Below are positions 52,462 through 60,774 of a stretch of DNA of 64,000 nucleotides, piece after piece; position 1 is the stretch's first letter; each line of letters opens with the position of its first letter. Location of the stretch: NCBI RefSeq assembly GCF_015223065.1, contig NZ_JADFBY010000001.1, positions 1 through 64,000 of the forward strand, read 5' to 3'. Both the position numbers and the translations under genes were made by a program. Origin of the DNA: Mucilaginibacter sp. JRF (GTDB lineage Bacteria > Bacteroidota > Bacteroidia > Sphingobacteriales > Sphingobacteriaceae). The notes below the pieces were generated by a model that ran no database searches, was not told the DNA's origin, and worked only from the letters and a program-made list of their open reading frames with translations.

Positions 52462-53343
52462 TTAAGCCACATGCTCAATATGGATGTAATTGGCCCGGTA
52501 CTCCAGCGGGTGCTTATTGGTTACCGCCTTAAACTGATGGTAAAAGTGCGATATGTTGTTATAACCGCAGGCATAACCAATTTCGGCCACATTCAAATCC
52601 TGCTCGGCCAGCAGGCGGCAGGCATGGCCTATGCGCACCTCTATCAAAAAATCGAAATAGGTTTTCTTGGTTTTTGATTTAAAGTAACGGCAAAACGAAT
52701 GCTTACCCATCGCTATCAGGTCGGCCACCTCCTCAATGGTTATCTTGTTTTGAAAGTTATTGAATGTATACTCAAATATCTTATTGATGCGCGATTTATC
52801 GATGTTATTGGCCTCATGGTTAAAGCCGTTACTTGATATGGTAGAGTACTCCTGCGCCGAGGCGATGAGTTCCAGCACGGTAAGTAAGTGTACAATGCGT
52901 TTCCCCGGCGCTTCGTTCAGCATATCATCTATTACACGTGCTACCTTTTTGCGGGTTTCACCATGAATACGCAGGCCAAGTTTGGCATGTTCCAGCAAGC
53001 GGGTAATATTTTTAAGTTCCGGTAAACTGAGCAAATGGTTGCCCCATAATTCCTGCTGAAACAGTACCACTACCGATTCGCCTATCCGTTCATCCGTACG
53101 CTGCATATACTTGCGCTCGTGCCTGAAGGTGTGGGGCAGGTTTGATCCAAATAAAAAGGTATCGCCATTTTTAAACGGGCCTACATGGTCGCCAATTAAA
53201 CAGGTACCCGAGCTGCGCTTTATCAGCAGCAACTCTATCTCCGGGTGATAGTGCCACGAGCTCAGCATGGCTTCGCCTACATCCTTGTGTATATTAAAGG
53301 AGTGGTCGGGCGTTGGCGTGGCTTTTTTAAGGATAGCTTTCAT
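52462..53343 (-). CDS. AraC-family transcription regulator
   Basis: 293 residues. Cupin-like sensor part with SWHYHPEIELLLIKRSSG and PHTFRHE, then the AraC double helix-turn-helix (about 195-290): TIEEVADLIAMGKHSFCRYFKSKT and NVAEIGYACGYNNISHFYHQFKAVTNKHPLEYR. Probably binds a sugar or sugar acid and controls GHL6 and perhaps the flanking SusC or GntP units. First gene of its unit. Confidence 0.92.
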   Translation of the reverse strand: MKAILKKATPTPDHSFNIHKDVGEAMLSSWHYHPEIELLLIKRSSGTCLIGDHVGPFKNGDTFLFGSNLPHTFRHERKYMQRTDERIGESVVVLFQQELWGNHLLSLPELKNITRLLEHAKLGLRIHGETRKKVARVIDDMLNEAPGKRIVHLLTVLELIASAQEYSTISSNGFNHEANNIDKSRINKIFEYTFNNFQNKITIEEVADLIAMGKHSFCRYFKSKTKKTYFDFLIEVRIGHACRLLAEQDLNVAEIGYACGYNNISHFYHQFKAVTNKHPLEYRANYIHIEHVA

Positions 53344-53367
53344 AACTCAGGGTTTTGGTTTTAGGTC

Positions 53368-53446
53368 AACATGTTACACAGCAGGTTAATGTAAGGGCAT
53401 TGTTGGGTATATTACAACAGTAACAATAGCGCTAACATGCTACACA
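53368..53446. repeat. Direct repeat upstream of the AraC gene, possible operator
   Basis: AACATGTTACACA (53368-53380) and AACATGCTACACA (53434-53446), same orientation, 66 bp apart (about six helical turns). They lie in the 402-bp divergent region between the AraC and GntP genes. The rest of that region is AT-rich without a clear TAnnTTTG box. Confidence 0.45.
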
Positions 53447-53745
53447 ATGGTTAGTTGTACAGGTTTGTCGTAACAGGTAAAACAGTATTGGTTTTGTATT
53501 ATAAATGGTTATTCTAATATAGTAAAGAAATATTCACTGTCAATATAATACAAAATATAATACACGGTGTTATAACGGTTTAGCAAAATTGGTGTACTAA
53601 ATTAACTAACCCGCTGTGTGGTATATTAACAAAATAGTGCGGTTTTTATTCAAGTTTGTAAAAGCCGTTTTTTTGCCTGCCTAAAATGCTACTTTAGTGG
53701 CAACCGCAATCAATTATTTACTTAATACTCAACTATAACCTGCCC

Positions 53746-55056
53746 ATGCTTGTAGTTTTATTATGCATTATACTGCTTATTGTTTTGGTAAGCTGGTTCA
53801 AGCTTAACCCATTTATAGCCTTCCTCATTGTATCAATAGTGGCGGGTTTGCTGCTGCAAATACCGGTCATGAATTTGCTCTCGTCCGTACAAAAAGGCTT
53901 GGGCGATACCCTTGGCTCATTAGCTGTTATTATTTGCCTGGGGGCGATGCTGGGCAAACTGGTGGCTGTTAGCGGGGCGGCGCAAAAAATAGCATCGGTA
54001 CTGGTAAACGCGGTGGGCACAAAGTATATACAATGGGCGCTGGTAGCTACGGGCTTTATTATAGGCATCCCGCTGTTTTACGGTATCGGCTTTGTGCTGA
54101 TGGTGCCGCTTATATTTTCGGTAGTATATAAGTATAAAATTCCGGCGGTGTTCATTGGTTTGCCTATGCTGGCGTCGCTATCGGTAACGCATGGTTTTTT
54201 ACCGCCGCATCCCTCGCCCGCGGCACTGGTGGTGCAGTTTAATGCCAATATGGGTATTACGCTGATGTATGGGCTCATCATCGCCATACCTACCATTATT
54301 TTAGCCGGACCGGTATTCGCCCAAACGCTAAAACGCATTCCATCAAACCCCTTAGCCACTTTCAGACCCGAGGATATACCTGCCGATAAATTACCCGGCG
54401 CTTTCCGTAGCTTCGGTATAGCCTTGTTGCCCGTATTTTTGCTGATGGGTACGGCCGTGCTGCCTGCCATGTTCAATCTGTCTGCCAACGGCATTAAATG
54501 GCTTACTCTTATCGGTGATCCATCCGTAGTAATGCTTATTACACTTGGCGTGGCCTCTTATTTTTTAGGTACGGCACAAGGCCGCAGCATGAGCGAGCTG
54601 AACACTATTTATACCGATGCTGTTAAGGATGTAGCGCTGATCCTGCTCATTATAGGTGGCTCGGGCGCGTTTAAGCAGGTACTTACCGATAGCGGTGTGG
54701 ATAAACAGATAGGCCATGCCCTGCAACAATTACCCTTAGATCCGTTAATATTAGGTTGGCTGATAGCCGCCATTATCCGCGCCAGTTTGGGGTCGGCAAC
54801 GGTGGCTGGGCTTACGGCCGCAGGTATTGTGGCTCCGCTGGTTATACACAGTCACGCCGATCCTAACCTGATGGTGCTGGCGATAGGCGCGGGCAGTCTG
54901 GCCTTTTCGCACGTTAACGATTCGGGCTTTTGGCTGTTTAAGGAGTATTTTAATTTGAGTATGAAAGATACCTTCCGGTCGTGGTCGGCCATGGAGTCGC
55001 TTATAGCTATAATTGGGCTTGGCGGGGTTATGCTTTTAAAAGCTTTTATGAGTTAA
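53746..55056 (+). CDS. GntP-family gluconate:H+ symporter-like permease
   Basis: 436 residues, about twelve membrane helices. GntP landmarks: FKLNPFIAFLIVSIVAGLL, GFLPPHPSPAALVVQFNANMG, LLIIGGSGAFKQVLTDSG and HVNDSGFWLFKEYF. Imports gluconate or related sugar acids. Together with 6-phosphogluconate dehydrogenase downstream it suggests gluconate use, although no gluconate kinase is in the window. Confidence 0.92.
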   Translation: MLVVLLCIILLIVLVSWFKLNPFIAFLIVSIVAGLLLQIPVMNLLSSVQKGLGDTLGSLAVIICLGAMLGKLVAVSGAAQKIASVLVNAVGTKYIQWALVATGFIIGIPLFYGIGFVLMVPLIFSVVYKYKIPAVFIGLPMLASLSVTHGFLPPHPSPAALVVQFNANMGITLMYGLIIAIPTIILAGPVFAQTLKRIPSNPLATFRPEDIPADKLPGAFRSFGIALLPVFLLMGTAVLPAMFNLSANGIKWLTLIGDPSVVMLITLGVASYFLGTAQGRSMSELNTIYTDAVKDVALILLIIGGSGAFKQVLTDSGVDKQIGHALQQLPLDPLILGWLIAAIIRASLGSATVAGLTAAGIVAPLVIHSHADPNLMVLAIGAGSLAFSHVNDSGFWLFKEYFNLSMKDTFRSWSAMESLIAIIGLGGVMLLKAFMS

Positions 55057-55166
55057 TATAACACATTCATTCGCTCAAATGTTATCAGTGATGATATGTT
55101 TATTTGTACCTGAAATTCATTGTTTAAACTATTGGCCGATGCTACAATGTCGGCACACCAAAAATT

Positions 55167-56144
55167 ATGGAAAATAATAAATACGGAATAATAGGCTTGG
55201 GTAAAATGGGTGCTAACCTTGCTTTGCAAGCTGCCGAAAAAGGATATACCATACTGGGTTATGATAAATTCGTTCCGCTTATACCCGAGCAGGAAAACCT
55301 GCAAATAGTTGATGAGCTTACCACCCTTGTTGCCGGTTTACAACGCCCCCGAAAGATATTTATTTACATACCCGCCGGCCCGGCTATTGATAGTGTGATA
55401 ACCGAGCTAAAACCCCTGCTTGATGGGGGCGATATCATTATTGACGGTGGAAACTCCTACTGGGGCGACAGCATTCGCCGTGCCGAAAAGCTGAAGGAAG
55501 AAGGCCTGCACCTGATAGACTGCGGTACCAGCGGCGGCATAAACGGCGCACGTAACGGCGCCTGTTTTATGGTAGGCGGCGATAAGGATGCCGTGAGCCA
55601 GATAGAAGGTTTACTGCGCGATCTGGCTGTGCCGCATGGGTACTCGTACACCGGTAACTCCGGCTCAGGGCATTTTGTTAAGCTGGTGCACAATGGCATT
55701 GAGTTTGGCATGCTGCAAGCCATTGGCGAGGGCATGGCCCTGTTAGCGGGCTACCGCGAAAAGCTGGACGTGAGCGATATACTCCATACCTGGAACCACG
55801 GCTCGGTAGTACGCTCGTGGCTGGTGGAGCTGATGAAGCAATTGTATGATGAAAAGGAGGGCTACAACGTACCATCGTACGTAGAAGATACGGGCGAGGT
55901 GAACTGGCTGGTGAGCGATGCCATGAGCATGGAAGTAGCCATACCTGTTATAGCGCAATCGGTAATGCAATTGATCGCTTCGCGCGATTCGGCTAACATA
56001 GCGCCCAAGGCCATCGCCATGATGCGTAATGGTTTTGGCGGGCACCCGTTCGGCCCCGAGGCAGGTATTGAGCACGAGCGCCATTTCGGCCGGGTAGGGG
56101 GCTTCCCGCCGGTAAATATGGACCCGGGCATTGTGCAGTCGTAA
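55167..56144 (+). CDS. gnd: 6-phosphogluconate dehydrogenase, short type
   Basis: 325 residues, the shorter form (about 300-330 versus 470). NAD(P) site GIIGLGKMGANLALQ, IIDGGNSYWGDS, and the substrate site SGSGHFVKLVHNGIEFGMLQAIGEG (catalytic Lys) followed by GTSGGINGARNGACFMVGG upstream. Decarboxylates 6-phosphogluconate to ribulose-5-phosphate. 110 bp after the gntP-like gene, probably same pathway. Confidence 0.92.
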   Translation: MENNKYGIIGLGKMGANLALQAAEKGYTILGYDKFVPLIPEQENLQIVDELTTLVAGLQRPRKIFIYIPAGPAIDSVITELKPLLDGGDIIIDGGNSYWGDSIRRAEKLKEEGLHLIDCGTSGGINGARNGACFMVGGDKDAVSQIEGLLRDLAVPHGYSYTGNSGSGHFVKLVHNGIEFGMLQAIGEGMALLAGYREKLDVSDILHTWNHGSVVRSWLVELMKQLYDEKEGYNVPSYVEDTGEVNWLVSDAMSMEVAIPVIAQSVMQLIASRDSANIAPKAIAMMRNGFGGHPFGPEAGIEHERHFGRVGGFPPVNMDPGIVQS

Positions 56145-56213
56145 AAAGCTTACCGCCTTTAACTTGCAGATTGTTGATATAATGTATAGCATTGTATATC
56201 AATTCTAAACTTC

Positions 56214-57740
56214 ATGAAAAACGTATTCCTTTTGCTGCTATTAATTAGTGTGCTGCCCGCTATCGCCCAAAAAACAAAAGTTAAAACCGCCAACGGTTTG
56301 CTGGAGGGTGTTACCGAAGCCAGCGGCATCCGATCATATAAAGGCATCCCGTTCGCGCAGCCACCGGTTGGCGATTTGCGTTGGAAAGCCCCGCAATCAC
56401 CCAAAAACTGGACGGGCGTACGCAAGGCCGATAAATTTGGTCCGCAGGCTATGCAAAAGTTCATATTCAGCGATATGGTGTTCCGCAGCGATGGCAAAAG
56501 CGAGGATTGCCTGTACCTCAACGTATGGACTCCCGCCAAAAAAGGCAATGAAAAGCTACCTGTGCTGGTCTATTTTTACGGCGGGGGCTTTGTAGCGGGC
56601 GACGGTTCTGAACTGCGTTACGATGGTGAGAACATGGCCAAAAAAGGCATTGTAAGCATTACGGTGAATTACCGTTTAGGCGTGTTTGGCTTTATGGCGC
56701 ACCCTGAGTTAACGGCCGAATCGCCAAACCATGCTTCGGGCAATTATGGCTTGCTTGATCAGCATGCCGCGTTAGAGTGGGTTAAAAAGAACATCGCGGC
56801 TTTCGGCGGCGATCCATCAAAAGTAACTATAGCGGGCGAGTCGGCAGGTTCCATGTCGGTTAGCGCGCAAATGGCATCGCCATTGTCAAAGGGTTTGTTC
56901 CGTGGCGCTATCTGCCAAAGCGGGGCCATTTTAGGTAACCTCACACCTATGCCGCACGATCAGGCCGAGCAGTTGGGAGTAAAGTTCGCTACCACCGCGG
57001 GGGCCGCTAACCTGGCCGATCTGCGTAAGCTATCTGCCGATAAATTGCTCGAACTATCAGCCGGTGGCCGTTTTGCGCATAGTATTGATGGTTACTTTTT
57101 AACCGAAAAACCCGAAAATACCTTTACCACAGGCAAACAAATGGACGTCGCGCTAATGGCCGGTTGGACATCTGCCGAAGTGGGTTTCCAGGGCTTATTG
57201 GGTAACCATCCGCCTACATTGTCTGTTTATAAGGATGCCATACAAACTTTGTACGAGGGTAACGCGCCCCGTATGCTTGAAGCCTATCCGGCCACTACGG
57301 ATGATGAGGTGATAAAAGCCGCTACCGAACTGGCATCCGACAGGTTTATCGCTTACTCCACCTGGAAAATTGTGGATATGCACAGCAAGTCAAGCAAAAA
57401 GAATGTGTACCGCTACCTGTTTTCGCAAAAACGACCGGACACAACCCAAGTATTAGTTGGCGCGCCGCATGCATCAGATATTGAATATTCTCTCGGTAAC
57501 CTGCCCCTGGTAACTACCTTTAAATGGACGCCAGCCGACTACAAGGCATCGCAAATTACGCAGGATTACTTTGCCAACTTCATTAAAACCGGCGACCCTA
57601 ACGGCACCGGTTTACCCGTGTGGAACGAGGTGAAAAGCGGCAAGCCACCTGTGCAGGTACTATCTGCCCAAACCGTTGCCAACCCCGACGATACCGCCAA
57701 ACGCTACGCGCTTTTAGATGAGCTGAATGCTAAAAAATAA
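56214..57740 (+). CDS. Type-B carboxylesterase/lipase
   Basis: 508 residues with signal ending PAIAQ. Type-B landmarks: SYKGIPFAQPPVGDLRWKAPQ, SEDCLYLNVWTP, YFYGGGFVAGDG (oxyanion), IAGESAGSMSVS with the nucleophile Ser, and the His in VGAPHASDIEYSLG. Exported esterase acting on carboxylic esters. 69 bp after gnd. Confidence 0.93.
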   Translation: MKNVFLLLLLISVLPAIAQKTKVKTANGLLEGVTEASGIRSYKGIPFAQPPVGDLRWKAPQSPKNWTGVRKADKFGPQAMQKFIFSDMVFRSDGKSEDCLYLNVWTPAKKGNEKLPVLVYFYGGGFVAGDGSELRYDGENMAKKGIVSITVNYRLGVFGFMAHPELTAESPNHASGNYGLLDQHAALEWVKKNIAAFGGDPSKVTIAGESAGSMSVSAQMASPLSKGLFRGAICQSGAILGNLTPMPHDQAEQLGVKFATTAGAANLADLRKLSADKLLELSAGGRFAHSIDGYFLTEKPENTFTTGKQMDVALMAGWTSAEVGFQGLLGNHPPTLSVYKDAIQTLYEGNAPRMLEAYPATTDDEVIKAATELASDRFIAYSTWKIVDMHSKSSKKNVYRYLFSQKRPDTTQVLVGAPHASDIEYSLGNLPLVTTFKWTPADYKASQITQDYFANFIKTGDPNGTGLPVWNEVKSGKPPVQVLSAQTVANPDDTAKRYALLDELNAKK

Positions 57741-57748
57741 TTGTACAT

Positions 57749-57788
57749 AAGTAAGCGCTTACGTAAATAGTTACGTAAGTACTTACTT
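57749..57788. repeat. Inverted repeat between convergent genes
   Basis: 18-bp arms 57749-57766 and 57771-57788 (AAGTAAGcgCTTACGTAA against AAGTAAGtaCTTACGTAA), differing at two positions, loop of 4. Each arm is itself nearly palindromic. Serves perhaps as a bidirectional terminator or protein site; it overlaps the last bases of the DUF4268 gene. Confidence 0.6.
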
Positions 57789-58244
57789 AAATATCTCGAA
57801 ACTGTATTGCGCGGTGCTCCAAAATTCATCCAGGGCAATAATGCGTGGTTTTAAAAATGATATCAATGCCGGCCAATCATCTCTGTTAAAAATACTGGCC
57901 TTGTGCAGGGTATAACTTATGCGAACGGTGTATTTGCTATAGATATCCATGTGGTCGGGCTGCCAGTCCCATTCCTCCTGCATCTGGTCGGTAAACAGGC
58001 GTTTAAATTGCAGGAATTGCTCGTAAAAAAGCTCACGTATCTCAGCATCAGGGTGGGCGAATTCAACCATGATAGTGGCCGAGCGATTATCGGTATCCAT
58101 CTTAAAAAACAGGTTACGTATGCCTGTTTTATAGTTTATCCAGTTCACCTTTAACCCATCTGCCGATAGCTGGGGCGACATATACTTACCAAATGCCGTC
58201 CAGAATGCCTGCCTTATTTGTGATGCTTCTTCCCTTGAGTACAA
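57783..58244 (-). CDS. DUF4268 protein
   Basis: 153 residues. MYSREEASQIRQAFWTAFGKYMSP and WINYKTGIRNLFFKMDTDNRSATIMVEF match DUF4268, a family of unknown function found alone or next to restriction-type nucleases. No ATG precedes it; TTG at 58244 lies 14 nt after the -7 box, suggesting a very short leader. Cytoplasmic. Confidence 0.82.
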   Translation of the reverse strand: MYSREEASQIRQAFWTAFGKYMSPQLSADGLKVNWINYKTGIRNLFFKMDTDNRSATIMVEFAHPDAEIRELFYEQFLQFKRLFTDQMQEEWDWQPDHMDIYSKYTVRISYTLHKASIFNRDDWPALISFLKPRIIALDEFWSTAQYSFEIFK

Positions 58245-58257
58245 AACTTTTTTGGCG

Positions 58258-58265
58258 CAAAGGTA
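58258..58265 (-). promoter_or_regulatory. -7 box of the DUF4268 gene
   Basis: TACCTTTG on the minus strand, a perfect TAnnTTTG match directly upstream of the TTG start. Confidence 0.55.
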
Positions 58266-58357
58266 AGCTAATTACAGTAAGCCTTAAAATGCCCGGTAGC
58301 GCAGTATTTTAAAACCTTATCTAACAAACCATCATTATATTAGCTTAAACATCATCT

Positions 58358-59257
58358 ATGAAAAAAATAACCGAGCTTTTTAAAGTTACCGATGGCAGTA
58401 AATTCAAACTGGCCGATTACAGTACCGATAATACCGGCGATTACGTTAAAGCCGATGCCGATGGCGTGCTGAGCGATCTGAAATCGCAAATTGCACTACT
58501 GCAAACCGAGCTTTACGCGGCCAATAAACAATCGTTACTCATCATTTTTCAGGCTATGGATGCTGCCGGTAAGGATGGTGCCATAGCGCATACCATGTCG
58601 GGCATTAACCCGCAGGGCTGCCAGGTGTACAGCTTTAAGCAGCCCAGTACCGAGGAGTTGGATCATGATTTTTTATGGCGACATTACCGTGCCCTGCCCG
58701 AGCGTGGTCGCATAGGTATACATAACCGCTCGCACTACGAGAATGTGCTGATCACCAAGGTACATCCCGAATATATATTGAAGGAGAATTTGCCCGGCAT
58801 CAACAGCGTGAAGGATATTGACGATGATTTCTGGAAAAAACGCTATCAAAGCATCCGTAATTTCGAGAAGCATTTGGCTGCCAATGGTACAGTGGTGATC
58901 AAATTCTTTTTAAACCTATCGAAAAAGGAGCAAAAGGAACGCTTTTTAAAACGCATTGACGACCCGGCTAAAAACTGGAAATTCTCGCAGGCTGATGTGC
59001 ACGAGCGCCAGTATTGGGATGATTACATGAAGGCTTACGAAAAGGCCATAGCCGAAACCGCTACCGATGACAGCCCCTGGTATGTGCTGCCTGCCGATAA
59101 AAAATGGTTCACCCGCATTGCCATATCAACCATAGTGCTTGATACATTGAGCCAGCTCAACCTTAAATTCCCTGAATTGCCCGAAGCGGAGCGTGCCCGG
59201 TTACAGGAAGCCGGTGAGCAATTAAAGGCCGAAAAGATTAGGGCTAACATACCATAA
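58358..59257 (+). CDS. ppk2: Polyphosphate kinase 2 family protein
   Basis: 299 residues, cytoplasmic. Walker A-like FQAMDAAGKDGAIAHTMSGI, lid FLWRHYRALPERGRIGIHNRSHYENVLITKVHP, and NGTVVIKFFLNLSKKEQKERFLKRIDDPAKNWKFS. PPK2 enzymes use polyphosphate to phosphorylate nucleoside mono- or diphosphates. Near-consensus -7 box TATATTAG at 58336-58343. Confidence 0.92.
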   Translation: MKKITELFKVTDGSKFKLADYSTDNTGDYVKADADGVLSDLKSQIALLQTELYAANKQSLLIIFQAMDAAGKDGAIAHTMSGINPQGCQVYSFKQPSTEELDHDFLWRHYRALPERGRIGIHNRSHYENVLITKVHPEYILKENLPGINSVKDIDDDFWKKRYQSIRNFEKHLAANGTVVIKFFLNLSKKEQKERFLKRIDDPAKNWKFSQADVHERQYWDDYMKAYEKAIAETATDDSPWYVLPADKKWFTRIAISTIVLDTLSQLNLKFPELPEAERARLQEAGEQLKAEKIRANIP

Positions 59258-59273
59258 ACCACGCCGCAACAAT

Positions 59274-59281
59274 TATATTTG
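59274..59281 (+). promoter_or_regulatory. -7 box of the Gfo/Idh/MocA gene
   Basis: TATATTTG, a perfect match, only 5 nt before the ATG, which would give a leaderless messenger. Confidence 0.5.
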
Positions 59282-59286
59282 GCTAT

Positions 59287-60264
59287 ATGGAAACCATAGT
59301 TTGGGGAATTATAGGCTGCGGCGATGTTACTGAGAAAAAGAGTGGTCCGGCGTTTAACAAGGTGCCGGGCAGCAGGTTGGCCGCCGTTATGCGCCGCGAT
59401 GCCGCCAGGGCTGAGGATTATGCCCGCAGGCATGGTGTACCCAAATGGTACAGCGATGCCGCTGAGCTTTTAAACGATGCTGAACTGAACGCGATATATA
59501 TTGCCACGCCACCATCATCGCACCTGCCTTATGCGCTGGATGCGCTTAAAAAAGGCCGCTATGTGTATGTAGAAAAGCCCGTTACCCTTAACGCCGCCGA
59601 AGCCGAGGCTATGGCCGCTGCTGCAAAGGCTGCCGGAGGTAAATTGGTGGTTGCTCACTATCGCCGCCGTGTGCCGTTGTTTTTAAGGATCAAGCAATTG
59701 CTTGATGATGGCGTGGTGGGTGATGTGCGCACCGTGCAGTTACGCATGTGGCAAAGTCGCAAGCCCGCGTTAGTAGCCAAAGTAACCGATAACTGGCGTG
59801 TTAACCCCGAACTTTCGGGCGGGGGATATTTCCACGACCTGGCACCTCACCAGCTCGATCTGATGTTGTATTACTTTGGCGAGCCTGCTCAATATTCGGG
59901 CTACTCGCTTAACCAGGCAGGCACCACCCCGGCTGATGATCATGTGTGCGGCACAATCCTGTTCAAAAACAATATTGTGTTCAATGGCTCGTGGAGTTTT
60001 AATGTGGGCGATGACGAACAGATTGATAGCATTGAGATTGTGGGCACCCGTGGCCGTATCACGTTTGCCTGCTTTGGCAATTACATAAAATGGCATAGCG
60101 ACAGGGAGCATCATACCGAAGAATTTGTACACCCCGAGCATATACAACAACCCATGATTGCCGATATTGTGCGGTATTTTAACGGCGAAACAAGCAACCC
60201 CTGCACCATTGAGGAGGCTGTTACGCTGATGAAAATTATGGATGCCTTTACCGGTAAGCCATAA
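59287..60264 (+). CDS. Gfo/Idh/MocA-family oxidoreductase
   Basis: 325 residues. NAD(P)-binding GIIGCGDVTEKKSGPAFNK, YVYVEKPVTLNAAEAEAM, and GGGYFHDLAPHQLDLMLYYFG carrying the catalytic His of the family. Oxidises or reduces a sugar or inositol-like substrate; not identifiable. 18 bp before the GNAT gene, probably one transcript. Confidence 0.88.
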   Translation: METIVWGIIGCGDVTEKKSGPAFNKVPGSRLAAVMRRDAARAEDYARRHGVPKWYSDAAELLNDAELNAIYIATPPSSHLPYALDALKKGRYVYVEKPVTLNAAEAEAMAAAAKAAGGKLVVAHYRRRVPLFLRIKQLLDDGVVGDVRTVQLRMWQSRKPALVAKVTDNWRVNPELSGGGYFHDLAPHQLDLMLYYFGEPAQYSGYSLNQAGTTPADDHVCGTILFKNNIVFNGSWSFNVGDDEQIDSIEIVGTRGRITFACFGNYIKWHSDREHHTEEFVHPEHIQQPMIADIVRYFNGETSNPCTIEEAVTLMKIMDAFTGKP

Positions 60265-60282
60265 TATTTATTTTTGCTGACG

Positions 60283-60717
60283 ATGAATAATGATATAAAA
60301 GTAGCTAAGGTTACTACTCAGGCCGATCTGGATACGGTGCATGCCATCAGGCGCGAGGTGTTTGTGGTTGAGCAAAATTGCCCGCCCGAGATTGAGTGGG
60401 AGTACGAGGACGAGTCGATACATTTTTTAGGTACGCTTAACGGCGAACCTGCCGCCGCAGCGCGCTGGCGCAAAACCGCGAACGGTTACAAGCTAGAGCG
60501 CTTTGCCGTGCTCAAGCAATTCAGGGGCAAGGGCGTAGCGCAGGCTATGGTGCAAGCCGTACTTGATGATCTGCCTGCTGATGCTGATTACATTTACCTG
60601 AACGCGCAGGTACAGGCTATGGGCTTGTACAGCAAGTTAGGGTTTGAGCCGCAGGGGCCTCAGTTTGAGGAGGCAGGTATTCAGCATTACAAAATGGTAT
60701 TCAAGGGTAGCCGATAA
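60283..60717 (+). CDS. GNAT-family N-acetyltransferase
   Basis: 144 residues from ATG 60283. Acetyl-CoA motif LERFAVLKQFRGKGVAQAMVQAVL (R-G-x-G-V-A), then YIYLNAQVQAMGLYSKLGFEPQGPQF, of the ElaA/YjcF-like type (MHAIRREVFVVEQNCPPEIEWEYED). Acetylates a small molecule or amine; unknown. Confidence 0.87.
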   Translation: MNNDIKVAKVTTQADLDTVHAIRREVFVVEQNCPPEIEWEYEDESIHFLGTLNGEPAAAARWRKTANGYKLERFAVLKQFRGKGVAQAMVQAVLDDLPADADYIYLNAQVQAMGLYSKLGFEPQGPQFEEAGIQHYKMVFKGSR

Positions 60718-60774
60718 TTGCTGCCCCGGTTAATCCATTGGCTGGCCTGATAGTCAATTGTTGATATATCACTT

